Assembly (NCBI GenBank): GCA_039566865.1
Contig: CM076944.1
Location: 8,702,501 to 8,766,500 of the forward strand
Length of the DNA: 64,000 nucleotides
Direction of reading: 5' to 3'
Source: Aurelia coerulea
Taxonomy: Eukaryota > Cnidaria > Scyphozoa > Semaeostomeae > Ulmaridae
Under the pieces are notes generated by a model. The model searched no databases and was not told where the DNA came from. It worked only from the letters and a program-made list of their open reading frames with translations. The position numbers and the translations under genes were made by a program. Every line of letters starts with the position of its first letter. Position 1 is the first letter of the stretch. Shown piece after piece: positions 25,601 through 40,600 of the stretch.

Positions 25601-28600
25601 AAATATTCCCTTTAAAATTTTTGTCAAAGTTTTCTTCAAAATTTAGAGAAACGCCAAATTTGTGATTTTACGTTGTTTCTCGAAGTTTCTTAATGGGACG
25701 TTCTCGAGAAAATCCCTTATAATTTCAGAACGGAGCGGCCGATTTCAGTCAGGCAAATCTTGAAATGGATTTGAATATGTTTAACATAACTTGAAATATT
25801 TGGCAATATCATTGTTCTGATATTCAGGCAGGAGTGGTCATGCAAACGGGGAATGTTTTTATTGACTCACCCGGTACAGAATCCATCCCTGTAAACAATA
25901 CCGTTGCTATTTGATGAAGTGCTTTGGGGGCAATTTTTCGTTTTTCTGAGACAGAAATTTTAAAGAAAATCGTTCGTTGCGAACACATACATTGATCGAA
26001 ACCATCGAAAAGGGTAGGAATATTAAATTCATTCTTTCACGAAACACATAAAAAACTTTGATCAACATAATCACTGACAGACATTTGATTTTTCGCTGAT
26101 CGAGCACACCGAACACGATTTGACTCATCTGGTAGAAATCATGCACGCCTTTAGAGATACCGGGTGAGTCAGCTTAAAAAAATCCCCGTTTGCATGGCCA
26201 CTGCTCCCCATATATCAAGGCAATCTTGTTGGCAAATAAATTACTCAATGGTGGACATGTTCAAATTCTTTTTAAACTTTGCCTGACTAAAATCGGCCAT
26301 TCCATTCTCAAATTATAAGGCATTTGCTGCAGAACGCCCCATTAAGAATCCTTCAAAAATGGCATAAAGTCACGATCACTGCTTGTAAGCAATAAACTTT
26401 GCCTGACTAAAATGAGCCATTCCATTCTCAAATTATAAGACATTTGCTACAGAACGCCCCATTAAGAATCCTTCAAAATCGGCATAAAGTCACGATCAAA
26501 TTCTCCTATTATTTCTCCTTTTAAGCAATGACTCATACATGCTCAGCATGTAAGATTCCTTTGGGAGGATGGAAGCACCATTCCTACCAGTAAAACTAAA
26601 TATTCCGGGAGATTTCATCCTGCTAAAATGTGTTAAAGTCATTTCTGTCAGGGCATAAATATTTGGCGAATATGATAGTGATTTTATGCCGTTTTTGAAG
26701 AATTTCTTTCAGCTGCCGTTTTTGGTGAATATGATAGTGATTTTATGCCGTTTTTGAAGGCTTCTTGAAGGGGCTTTCTCAAGGTAATATTTAAAATGAA
26801 TTTGAACCAATTCACTATTACTTGATATGTGTGGCAATATCATTGCCTTGATATCTGGGGAGCTATGATGCTGGTACCGGGGATTGTTTTATTGACTCAT
26901 CCAGTTGTTGTGTTGTTTTGTTGTTATTGTGTATTGTTTTAGTTTATTGCTTGTTTTTTTTGTTGTTGTTGTTGTTTCGTGCCATTTATTTTCATTTTCT
27001 ATTGTAGCTATATCACATGAAATGGCGTAGACGTGATTAGACGTGACTAGGAGTAGATGGACAGCAAGTTTTGTAGGGAGGTCGTTCGAAGTAGTAGCCT
27101 GATAACCAGCCCATTATCTCTTTAGAATAATGGGCTGGTTATCAGGCTATCAAAGTAGTTGGTTTTGTGAGATGATATCTGAGTTGTTTTGTCGGTCAAG
27201 AACTCCCACTAGATTGAGATCTATTATGCTTATCAAAGAGCATCGAGTTGAGATTATTGTGGAGCTTTATGCAGAACTTTATGGATAATTATTAGCTGAA
27301 CTGTACATAATGTAAGTATTGTTGTTGCTGTTTATTGTTGCTGTTTATTTCGTGCTCGCCATTTCGTTAGACAAAGATCGATAAATACCATTACGCAAAT
27401 AGGATAAAAAAAGCACAGTAAAAGTTCCAAGAGATTTTCATCATATTTCACTTTGGTTTAACACATTGTTAAAATAGATAAAATATACCTTGATGGTCCA
27501 CAAGACCTACAGCTCCTCCAGCCACAGCCTTCCCATTGGAATTAAAACTTGCATCAAGTCCAAAAGTGCAATAGCCAAAAGCTTGTTCTTTATGCCGACT
27601 GCCTGAAATAAAAAACTTTGAAATTTGATTCACGTTGAGATATAGAAAAGGATGAATTAGTAATAATTTGTTGCACAAGCAATGTACGATGTTCAAAAAA
27701 TATCATGGCTACAGTGTAGACGAATCCAGGTTGGCGATGGCAGTCAGAGAGTCACCTCGTATTCGGCACACGTTTTGCATACCATACGCTAGACTTATGA
27801 CGTGATTCCTTGTCTTCGTTCAACATTTTTAATCTGATTTTTATTTTCTCAATCCAATTCAAAGAGCGATGCTGAGACTTATTTAATGAGTCTAATCATA
27901 CACTACCTTTTACACACCATTTAAACAGTCAAGGCAAAACAAGGGCGCCTACCTTGTAGGAAGTGTGTTTATTCACGGTACTTTACGCGGTGTCCTATGA
28001 CCCAGTCTCATTAATCTTTGTATAGAATTTTCAAATTCTAACGTCTGTTAGAGTTGACCAATCAAAAATCACGCTGTCTGATTCCCTGTGGCCAGATCGT
28101 ATAACAGTTGATATCGTGTTTCATAACACCGGAATTTGAAACCACAAACTTATTCATGCGTCATCTTGACCTTGAGAGGACTGACTCTGTGTACTTCTGG
28201 GTTACGGTACGGTTTTAGGACACTATCTGTACTGGGTCACAGGACACCCATTACTCTACAGTACTGGGAATAAATACACTTCCTACAAGGTAGGCGCCCT
28301 TGGGCAAAACCTCCTTTTTCAGTTAACTCGTAAGATTAAATGCCTGATTAAAATTGTTGAAAATTTGAAAATTAACATTTAGAATGAGTGGCTTTTAACT
28401 CGGAGGCTTGTAGTACACTCCTAAAAATTACCGGGTATGTCAAAAAAATTAAGACGATTAGCGGGTTGTGGAATAAAATGTAGGAGGCGGACATTCGCGG
28501 CCGTAATTTTACCAAACAAAACTTTTACGGATAAGTTAACCTATGAGTGATAGACTAATACCGCATTCACACTGAACAGTTAAACCAGCTTTACCTAAAC

Positions 28601-31600
28601 GAGGTTAAATTTCAACCAATCAAATGCATTGGATATGTTGAATTGACCAATTAGAAGGCCCCAAAGGATAACCTGGTTTAGTTTACGCTGGTTTAGCTTG
28701 CAGTGTGAATAAGGTATAACATTCCAAAGCCCGCCAACTGTTTCCACTTTTTATTACTCATCGGGTAGATGAACAAAACTTGCTTTAAGCTGTAAACTTA
28801 ATTCTTTGGACAATTTTCAACGAAGTTTTCGACTACTTTAGGCTGTTTCTAATCTAAGAGTATCCAAGAAGTCGCTCATAATTCAAAAAGTCCCATACCG
28901 CAAAATTGCAAATAAAGCACCAAGAATTATAAAGGATCGTCACTAACAATTGAATCATCAGTCATCAAAATTGACCGAGTGTATGAAATATCATCTTTGC
29001 AGCATAGGTATAGGTTCCAAATCTTTAAAGGGCCCTGGTCAACATCGATACTTTGCGCGCATAATTCGCCCTCGATATCCTGTGTTCTTGAGTTTCTGAT
29101 GTTCAGAAACTAATGTGGCTGCTCGCAGTGGAAGGGATACAGTAATTCAGAGCATCCAGTAAGAATTTTAACGATATGGAGAATCGAACGAACAAATTGC
29201 AACGGTTTATGAACTCTGAAACCAGCAGGGTATCGTATTTATTATTCATAGTCTTTTATTTTTCAATTGACTTGACCTGTGCGGTTTCTTTCAAACAGGG
29301 TATCGACGGTTTCCATTCCTCCGAATGTGATGTTGATACTAGATTGCACTAGCAGAACCAGCAGCGACTTCAAGAACAAAAATGATAAAAAGGAATTGAC
29401 CAGGTCTTGAACTTGGGTCGAGTGCGTGAAAGGAGCACAAGACTACCGCTTCGCGAACCAACCGTTAGCTAGCCGGAGTGCTGGAATCGTACACTATCTT
29501 GATAATAGCCGACGGCCGCAAAGCATCGATGTTGACCAGGGCCCTTGAACTCAGCGTTAAAAGGTGGGTGCAAAATTCTATAACTTATTTCCTCTGATTG
29601 AATGGCTTTAACGAAACTTTAGCTACTTATCAACAATTCTACCGTTAGACTTTTTAGAAGCTTTGAATATTTTTTGAAATTACACCCTGTCTTACATTTC
29701 AACTCATTTGAGGATGTGACGTCATCAAATTTCTAAATCATAAACCAGAAGAGTGACAGACTTGAATGTCAAAGTGAAACACAAACTATCATTCTTGATT
29801 TGAAGGATAATGAAAACTCTCAGTATAATGCCTCTAAGGCAAGAATCATGATGTTGCTTCAAGAATATGGCTCAAAATAAGGTTTTTCATTGGGATATTG
29901 TATGCCCTTTAAGTAATGGAAGCGAAGTTTTATCACCTTTACATATATTCAAATCACTGACAACAGAGTTAAAAAGGACCTTTTATGATCGGTTTGATAA
30001 CCGAATTTTTGGTGATGTTTCAAACAGGAGTACTTGGGTTCTGGGACACCCACCCGGTGGATACATTGTATTGAAACTAACTACACTCTTTCCTTTTTAT
30101 AAAGCCTTTTTAATAACAGCGTCGAGGCTTGGTATAGGCCATAATATGTCTATTTGTTTATACAAAAATATTACCATCATGGGTCTCAACCAGAAAATCT
30201 GGCGTTCTTTTAAGAAAAACGAATGAACTGTACAGTACAAAACTGAAAAATACATATACGCAAGTTAGGCACAAGATTTGCACCAGGGAGATTAATTTGC
30301 ACTCTTTGGCACGCCCCTTATAACCGAATACAACGGCATAAATATGTCAAAAACTACTTTAAGGGAAGAAACTTTCGAGTTGTTCGCATTTTCGCATTTT
30401 GACCGAAAATTGGGGAAAGTTATTGAGCGAAATTTCTTAAAATGCGAAATTCGCGAAAGTTCAATTCCGCGAAATTTCCTTGGACATAGCAGCAAATATT
30501 CAAGTAATCAGATATTAATGTTCCGCTTCTTTAACAACAACCGTTTCAAACGATGCTACTGCAAGGATATTTATAGACGATTCGGAAGATTCATTGAAGA
30601 GTCGAGAAACATTTGAGGCCTTTGATACAAAATCTAATTTGCGAAAGTTTCTTCCCTCAAACTCAAAATTTCCCATTTTGGTCCATTTGCAAAAGTCGAT
30701 TCCAAAGATTTCGCGTTTCTTTTTAATTCGCGAAAGTTTTGTCCCGCAAAAGTTTCTTATCAGCTCAAGATGATCAATGTTTCACAAACCTTTATAACGA
30801 CATGGTTCCCAAATCCATCGTTTTGAGCTGTCTTCTGTATCAATGATCTCGCATTTGCCAATAGGGAAATAATAATTCTTGCTATTCTTTGAAGAACCAG
30901 GCCATGCAAATCTTGGTGCACAAGCCTACACATCAAAATTCAAAGATTTGACATTAAAATACAATTCCAGAGTAGAACGCGAAGGCGCTCTTTGCGTTGC
31001 ATCTCGGTAGCACACGGGAGGTTTCGGATTCGAAGTCGAATCCCAGTTCGAAACCCCCCCATGCGATCTCGAAATCTTACCCTGGGCACAGTGATCCAGA
31101 ATGGCAAAATAATGTAATAAATGCCGAAAAATGAAATTTCTCAAAATCAATCACGCTGTAGCTCATTTGAAAGAGCAATGATTGGCAGTCAAAATAAAAA
31201 AGGAATTATTAAAATCGGACCTATGAGAGCCAAGAAACAGATTTTTAAAGTTTCAAGAAATCACAAGTTTACAAATTTCATATCGAGAATGCAATTAACA
31301 CTTGATTTAGGCTAACTTCAAAATTCAATTTCTCTGCTCACACAGCTCCGATTCTTGAAATTATTTTTTTATTTTGATTGTATATATCTCAGCATTATGT
31401 GTCTTTCATTTCATTGAAAACGAGTGGAAAATATTCGCGAATTTTGCGAATTACTACAAGTACCATATTTGAGGATAAAAACGGATATTTTGGTAGAAAC
31501 AGTTGAAAATCTAAAAGACGGGGTCAAATGGTGTCTTAGCAAAAAATATTACAATTAACTAGAACATGTTTCGAGTGCGTGTGCCAAAGGTTATCCTTGG

Positions 31601-34600
31601 GAACCTTCTGCAAAAAATTCTATGGCCGTTTTAGAATGTGTGGTCATTTCTTGAAAATGACATGTGGTCGTTACTGAAACCAGCGTTGTTTTACATTAAC
31701 TGAATTGATTTTTAGATAACGCCCTAAACTCATTTCAAATTAAATACAAGTCATGCAGCTGAATTCTAGAAACTAGGATGAATTGAAGAAACTCAAAATC
31801 AAAATACATTAACGTATAGTGGATTGAAGAACCAGGAACTCTACTCTTTGTGACGTCTGGTTTCAGTACTGCATCAAATCGTATCAAATTCAGTTCAGAG
31901 GCATAACATTCTTTCTTATCACAGTTATAAATGCAAAGACTTCTCCAATGCTTCTTCTTGAGTTTTAGCATCATAATTCATCTCATTGACTTTTGCAGTA
32001 GTTTGTAGAATATGGCTCGCTTTTGCTACATTCTGGGCAGATGTTATGAGCATTCTGACAAAACGTCATGGATGTCATGTTGCACAAACGTTTGTCTTGC
32101 TCTGAATCCTGGGTCAATTTGAAAGCTGTGAACATGTTTGTTCCAGGCGTTAGGACTGCTTTCAAACAATATATCTATCGGATAGCCTTTTTTGAGAATT
32201 CAAGCAGCTCCCAGTTATGGGCAAGCATCTCGTGTATTGTAAGGAAATCTATTCTCTTCCGAGTGGAAATGTATTGCTAAGTGCAGCATCATATCATAGG
32301 TGAAAAGCTTCAGTCTATCAACGTTGACAGTCTTAGTGGTGTCTCTGGTATCTGTAGTCTCGGAAACTGCGAGGCAAACGTCGAAGTGGCACCACAGAAT
32401 CGCAAAATTTGCCCTTTCCTCATAACTATCAAATCAATCAGATCAATAACCATTTGTTCTCGTTTTGAAGAAAGTACGGCCAAAATCAGTCAACTACAAC
32501 TATGACATTGAAGTTCAAGAGGAAGCATTAGGTCTAGTCTGACAGTGATAAGAAAGAACGTGGTGCTTCAGAATTGAATTTGACATGATTGATACAGTGT
32601 CGGGTTCAGACGTCACAAAGAGTAGGGTTGCTGGTTCTTCAGTCCACTATACGTTAATGTATTTTGATTTTGAGTTTCTTCAATTCATCCTAGTTTCAAG
32701 AATTCAGCTGAATGACTTGTCTTTAATTTGAAATGAGTTTAGGGCGTTATCTAAAATATCAATTCAGTTAAAGTAAAATAACACTGGTTTCAGTAACGAC
32801 CACATGTCATTTTCAAGAAATGACTACACATTCTAAAACGGCCATAGAATTTTTTGCAGAAGGTTCCCAAAGATAACCTTTGGCACACGCACTCGAAACA
32901 TGTTCTAGTTAATTGTAATATTTTTTGCTAAGACACCATTTGACCCCGTCTTTTAGATTTTCAACTGTTTCTACCAAAATATCCGTTTTTATCCTCAAAT
33001 ATGGTACTTGTAGTAATTCGCAAAATTCGCGAATATTTTCCACTCGTTTTCAATGAAATGAAAGACACATAATGCTGAGATATATACAATCAAAATAAAA
33101 AAATAATTTCAAGAATCGGAGCTGTGTGAGCAGAGAAATTGAATTTTGAAGTTAGCCTAAATCAAGTGTTAATTGCATTCTCGATATGAAATTTGTAAAC
33201 TTGTGATTTCTTGAAACTTTAAAAATCTGTTTCTTGGCTCTCATAGGTCCGATTTTAATAATTCCTTTTTTGTTTTGACTGCCAATCATTGCTCTTTCAA
33301 ATGAGCTACAGCGTGATAGATTTTGAGAATTTTCATTTTTCGGTATTTATTACACTTGCTGGATCACTGTGCTGGGTACCAGAGCCAACAAAAATAAAAA
33401 ACGATAAAAAGAAGCCACCTTTCTTTCCTAATTTTGAAGGCTCTGGTACCCAGGCTACTGAGATGTATGCAATATATCATTCCGTTGCAATGTATCTAGA
33501 ATCAGTAATGGCCCTTGACAGAAAAATACGTACACAGTTTGATAATGATGTTCATAATAATAACATTTCATAATATCTATTTGATACTACGACCAAATGT
33601 TGATGCTTCTTATCTAAAGCTACAAGCTTTTCTTAATCACACAGTATATATTATATATAACTGCTTAGATCACGTATTACTAAGTATTCGTAATGTGTAT
33701 GAATATACTTCGAACTTTTACAGGCTTTTCTCTTCAAATTCAATCCATTTCAAAGATTGTTCACTTCTACCCTAGCCTACCCTCGGGGGCATTTCACTGT
33801 CGGGCCATATGAGGGTGTGCGCTGCAAGAATTCGTGTTACAACCCGATCCCAGAATATAAGTATGATTTTGATAACCAATTCCAGAATACAATTCCAGAA
33901 TACATCCAAAAAACCGGAAAAATAAATTTTCCAAAACTGAACCTAAACCAGTACTTTTAGTAACTTTTAGCCCGAACCCTATAAAATTACACGCAAAAGT
34001 ATATCCCATTCCGAAAATCACTGTGCCAAAAACTATCCCTAAACTGGTGCACATTCCCTACGGCTGGATAACAAAGTAACCACTCCGGACTAGCCTGCCT
34101 GTGTTCCAACGAGGTTGCAGGAACACAAGCTATTTCTCCTCCTAAATGGCAAAATCTCCGCCAAAATAGACCTCTAAATCAATTATTCTGGGGCTCGCTC
34201 ACTCCCTGGAGATTGCACCGTCCATTGAAAAATGTATGGCATTGTACGAAAGAGTTATTCAAAGTGGTTGCTATTTGCTAACATACGGTCTCCTCGGAAA
34301 TTTGATACAGCAAGTTTTATATGCAACTACAGCATAGTTTCAGTGTGACATCACAAATACATGTCTTTAAACGCTTGCAATTGTGAATTTAAGGTCACTG
34401 ACATTGACATTGGCACTAACCAATTACATCAATGAGACGCTACTCAAGGCAGCCCTTAAATTCATTTATGCTACAGAGCGCTTGTAAATGTTCCATCATT
34501 GCTTCAAACTCCCATACATTAGGACCTACTTTTCGTCAGTCTGCTTTGCATTTGTAATTGATTAATTTAGTTTAATTACTGTTCTTGTATTTTTCTTTAA

Positions 34601-37600
34601 ATGGTCGCAGGGTTAATGTGTACTTCCATGCTTCCTGCAGCATTGTAAGTGTGGCTTGTCCTTGTATTTTTATGATAATGTATCAAATAAATTTTAGATC
34701 GAACAAAATTAAAAATTGATCTGTTGCCAATTCAAATACAGTTTCTGTCGAGCGAATAGACATGAATATATACCATGATATGATTAACAGAACTTCTGAC
34801 TGTAGCACCCATCCACTGGCCTGTCTTGAATTTGTCATCGTTTGCTAAGGGTCTTTGTATTCCTAAAGGCAAATGACTCAATCATTACATAATAAAGGAG
34901 ACATTATGAATTGACTTCCTCGCAACTGTCCTTTCTATTATATTTAAAGCCAACTTGAAAAGTCTTTAGACCTAAATTTTGCATTGCAAAAAACGGAAAA
35001 ATGTTTGTTTGGTCTTTGAAAAGGAATTAACCTAGCGGCCTTGAATTTCAGTTGATGCAGTAAGGAAGGCTATTTATCTTCTGACTGTATAGTTTGTGCC
35101 AATTTGACATTGTCAACATTGGTCGTGCCAGAAGCATTTTTCTATTTACCGCGAAAATCACGTCAGGTCTCTAGTTTCAAGACAGACTTTAATTTTGGCA
35201 CGTTTTAACTGCTTCAAAGGGAATACACAACTTTCTAGTTTGGAAGATGAAACGAAATAATTCTTTCGGACAGAGCTGAGAGAATCGTAGAAGAGATAGT
35301 ATGCAAAATGAAGCTAAAATTTTAGCACATTTACAAACGGCAAAACCACTGAAAGCAACGAAAAGTTAAGCATTCTCAAACATTGGCCGTGGTGCTTTTA
35401 CCTTCGCAAGGGGCGGGGGGAGGGGGTATCTTACTTAGTACAATGAAAGTACGGGGAAGTTCTTCTGTTGGGTACTTTTCTCTCGGAAGTTGCGGAATCA
35501 TGGGCATCATTCTTGGACATTTTACAGAAATATCGGTCCTGTTCTGGAAAAAACTGCAAAGGTATACAACTTAAGGAAATGTTTTGTAATTTGTAGAGTT
35601 ATAGCTTCAGAACGATTTTTAAACTTTTTAAAGATTTATGGGTGCCAATTTTTGGGCAGAATTAAATATCTTCGTCAGCTAGGTAAAGATACCCCTCTCC
35701 TCCAATCTTTCGCCTCAACCATCTTCTACGACATTTTCATTGGCAAATCAAACAAATAATCTGATCGGCTCAAATAATCTAATCGGTTGTCCCAAAAAGT
35801 ACCCTGTTTTGAAAAATCATCAAAATTTCATCCATTTTTCATTTTCATTTTCAATTCTTTATACAGGGTAGAAGCATCAATAAATATATAAATACTGCTT
35901 TACAGCTTGCCCTACAAAAGCTCCAAAAAATACAGAATCGAGCTGCTCGCATCGTTACAAACAGTCCTTTTGACAAAGCATCACTGCCGTTGATTTCTCA
36001 ACTTGGGTGGCTAAATATAAAAGAAATGATTGACTTCGAAACTGCTACCATGGTTTATAAATCGCTGCATGGACTAGCTCCTCCTTACATGCACGACATG
36101 TTTCACAAACTGTCTGATTGTAGGAACCGAGTCCTACGGAGTACTGAAACAGATCTTGAGATCCCACGTTATAAAACATCTAATGGGCAACGAAGCTTTT
36201 CGTATCGCGGAGTGACTGTTTGGAATCAATTGAGCCCCGAAATTAAAACAGTCCCGTCACTGGGGATTGTTAAAAACAGGCTCAAGACCTTTTTGAAAAG
36301 TCATAGATATATCCCCGGATGAAGACCATTACATCGAAACCAGTGTTTGGCCAATTTTACTTTTCTCTTCAAATTGAGATTTTCTTCCTTGTTTTTATTG
36401 TGGAGTTTATATCATAGATACACCATGTAATTAGGTTAGATTTATTGTTTTTTTTAGCAGGGCACATTGTAAAACAGTTTTCTTATATATAAACTGAATG
36501 TATTACCCTGGGTAAATAATTAAAAATGAAATGAAATGAAATGAAAGAATATAAACCCTATTTACAATGCTATTTCAAATCTAAAGTAATAAAAACAGGA
36601 AATGTAGAATTAACATCTTTGTGTTTCACGTGACAGCTTTCTTAAAAGCAGAGAAGCAATTTGTAATTTTGGCTTCAGAACCCAATTTGTTCAAAAGTTT
36701 GGCTCCCCTGAATGAAAAGCTCTTTTGTCCTAGGGATGTTTTTCATAGCAGAAGGTTCAAATCCAGTTTGGAATTGCGTAATTCCCTGACGCCTTTATCA
36801 GAGACCCTTGTAAACAGACCTTGCAGATAATCAGGCACTTCATTGTGCAGTGACTTGTGAACAATTTTCGTTGTTTCACAATCTATCATTTGTTGTATAT
36901 TTTTCCAACCGAGTTGTTAAATAAGGGGTAGCGAGGAGGCGTCATAGGGGCTATTTGTGACTACCCTGGCTGCTCTATTTTGCAGCTTTTGCAATTTTTG
37001 AAGAGCCAATCTTCAAAGATTACAAGGCCAATCTTCAAATTCATTTCTTTTTTGGCCGGTAGACCAAGGACCAAGTAATTTTCCCAGATATCACTGTCCT
37101 CGTGGTTGGTTTAAAAATGAACTACAGGGTGTCCCAAAAAACATGTGCGCTGTTTGAGTGGCTTCTGCGGAGCAGCCATAAATCCAATTTTTCTGTTTTT
37201 AAGATTCTTGAAAGAAGAGACTTCAAATTAAAGGTTGATACCAAGTTTGAGTAAATCTGATCACTAGTTGCTGACTTATGGAGCAAGAAAGCCTAAATTA
37301 TTGGCTGCCTCAAAACCAGAGGATTCATTATTCTCCATTGCGTTAAAATTAACGAAATTGATTGAATAAAACATACCTAGCCCTATTTTCTGATGTTCAT
37401 AAGTGAAACAGATAGTCATACATTGAGTTTTGTGACAACCAAGATTATTGCACATATCTAGGGTTGCTAGGAATGGAAATATGCAACACAAGTGCTTCAG
37501 GCCATGGCATGCGTCCATCAGATCTTTTGCTTCTCAAAAGTGATAAAGTCCTTTTAAGTCAACAATATTGCGTTCAGCATGCTGCTTGGTCGATATTCTT

Positions 37601-40600
37601 GAAGAATATGGTCATTAATTAGACCTAAATGCGTTTCCTGGCATAACTGTAAAGTTTAAGTTCATTTTATGTTAAAATTCAAGTTATAAGGTTAAGTACG
37701 GAGATAAAATCCTCTGGTTTTGAGGCAACGAGTGATTGTGACTTTCTTTCTCAATAAATCAGCAACCACTTATCAGATTTACACAAATTCGGTGCCAAAC
37801 TCTAAGTTGAAATCTCTTCTATTCACAAATCTGAAAAACAGGAAAGTTAGATTTATGGCTCCCCCACAGTAGCCATTCAAACGGCGCACATGTTTTTTGG
37901 GACACGCTGTAGTTCCTTTTAGGGTTGCCCGGTTTTTGCATAATACTGCATAAAAGGGGCATACCGCAAAACTGGGACCCGAGACTTCCAGGTGAGACCC
38001 GGAACTTTATAGTGGGGCCCTAAGATGGTACTTTATGGGAGGACGCTAAGGTAGAATCTTTTGGTGTGGCGCGAACATGTCCACGGCTGACTTGAAAGTG
38101 AACGTCTAGATGCGCAGCAATGCGACAAAGTTGGATTAATCAAACTTTTTCGCGGGCGCCACACACAACGCAAAATCGCATCCCTCCAATTTTCTGATAT
38201 CCAAACATCTCAAGCAGATAGTCCTGTCCCCTGGGCCAGTGTTTTGGGTATAGAGAGCATAGGGCTCAAATCTTTCAAATCTTTAAACAGGTGGGTGCAA
38301 AATCCTATTCCATCTTTCTTTGAATTGAATGGCTTGAAAAGAACTTATAGTACTTTGCTGTAAATCTGCCATGGACATTTTTTGATATCTTGATTTCTTT
38401 CCAAAATGGCGCCAATTTAATGATTTTTGAAAAGGTTGATGGAAAATTTTGAAAACATTTAAATCATCGTAAATCCTAAACCAAAGAAGAAAAAATCATA
38501 TAACTTTCAAGACAACCATAGTTTATGAAGGCCTACAATATGGCGAAAAGCAGAAATCAGTATCTTTTCTGGTTTAGGATTTAGAAATTTGATGACGTCA
38601 TAGCCTCAAATTTAATAAATACCGCCATTTTGAAACTAATCAAGATATCAATAAATTTCCATGGCAGATTTACAGCAAAAAATGCCAAGTTCCTTCCATT
38701 CAAAGGAAACTGTAATACAATTTTACACCGACCTTTTTAAAGATTTGAGCCCTTTGTTGGTAAAGAGATAAATTTGCATACCTGATGTCCTGATATCAAA
38801 ATTTCTCATGACTTCGCATCTTTTTCTTTCCGAACTAAGGTCGCATTTATAAACAGCGCCAAATCTTGGTTTGTATCCTTGTGACGTGTCATTAGCAAGC
38901 GGGGCTCCAACGATCAACCTGCAAATGAGAAACAGAAGAAATAATTGGAATTTTTTATCTGAAACAATTGTCTTGAAGTTCCTGTATGAACTGGCTCCGC
39001 AATACCTGTGTACCTCATCACCCGAAATTCAAAGCGCTCCTCGCATATCCTGCGCAATACAGAAACAGATCCCTATTCCACCTGGGCTCTTTTGATTCAC
39101 TCCTCACCTGGAGGGGGGCCATTATGGCCCCCCCTAATTATTTCCAAAACCAATAGAGCTATGAAGTTGTAACTTTTTACACAGTATCAACAATTTTTTG
39201 TGATTCTAATTAAGTAATGAACCTTTAATTAGTCACGTGACTTGTTGCTAGGCAACTAGATATGTTGTGGCCGGTCTGCAATAAGCTTATGTATGGAAAC
39301 TACAATAATGTCCTATATTTTAGAGAAAACAAAGTTTGTTCTTATAAACTGTTAAAAATCGTGTACAACATCATATTTTCTCGCAAAATAATATATTAAT
39401 TTTGAATTTTGTTCACACCTTTCCGAACAATGACGTCATAAATATATGTGACGTCATATGTCTAAAAACTCTAAACATAAATAAAAATTAACAAACTATA
39501 TATCATATGAAAGCCCTTAATGAGAGCAATTGAATGACACTAATTAAAACAAAATCGAACAAGGATTGACTAAAATATAAGCAATTTAGTGTTTTCTTTT
39601 GTGACATCTCTCCAAATAAGGGCATTCAGTGGTCACATGACTCATATAATTAAAACAAAATTTGTAGAATCTTGTAGAGCATTGAATTTTAGGAAAGTCA
39701 GTTGGTACCAGCATTCTGTCTCATATCGTCAAAGAGCTGTATATCAATGTTTGGTTGGGGGGGCTATAATGGCCCCCCCCCCCAGGTGGAATAGGGTTAG
39801 ACGGCCCAAGAAAGAGTTACTGGGCAACAATGATGGAAAGCCCTTCCAGCCGATACCAAGCAGGCATCTTCCCTAAATAGTTCAAAACAATCTATTTAGG
39901 ATTTAGTTTTCCTTTTTCAAGAATTTGTAAATTTCTATCCGACTTTTAACACTATTGTTTTATATTGCATTTAATTTCTCCCTAAGCAATTTGATATTGT
40001 AATTAATGCTTCATTAGAGGCCCTCTTGTAAACAGCTCCGGCTGATGAAGGTCAACCCTCTTTAATAAAATCAAATATCAAATGTTAAATATCAAAAATA
40101 TCAAATATAAGGAACACATTTGTTGACCATTCAAATGCATCCTGGCCATGCTGATCATCAGATATGCCTGGACTTAGTTTCCAATTAAACTATACCGTAG
40201 CACATTACCAGAGAAGTTCACGTTAAAATAAAATAATTCGTGCACAAGTTCACAACTGTTTCACGTGACCTTAGCCAGTTTTTCACCCAGGGGGGGTACT
40301 CTGGTATATTCAGGATAGGGATGCTCAGGTTACTTTTTTGGGTCTAAAATTTAGGCAAGGATTATTTTTTGGGTCAATGATTTGTACAGCTATTTTTTTG
40401 GTTCAAGAAATTCTGGCTTACTTTTTTGGGTCTCAAATATGAGAAAAAGTAAAAAAATCGGGGAAAATATAATTTACAAACAAAATTAGAGTCAAGTAAC
40501 AGTACTAAAATAAAAAAACATAAATATCCAAACACATTATGAGAAATCTAATCAGTTAGGGCATTTTTATGCAGATTTAAGATACTCACTTCATATCTTT

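Noticed and set aside
34774..34788. Alternative exon 3 donor (GTTAAT) ending exon 3 at VRSS
   Set aside because: It also keeps phase, but drops five residues at a place where integrins have a longer link; the GTATAT donor is preferred, though not proven.
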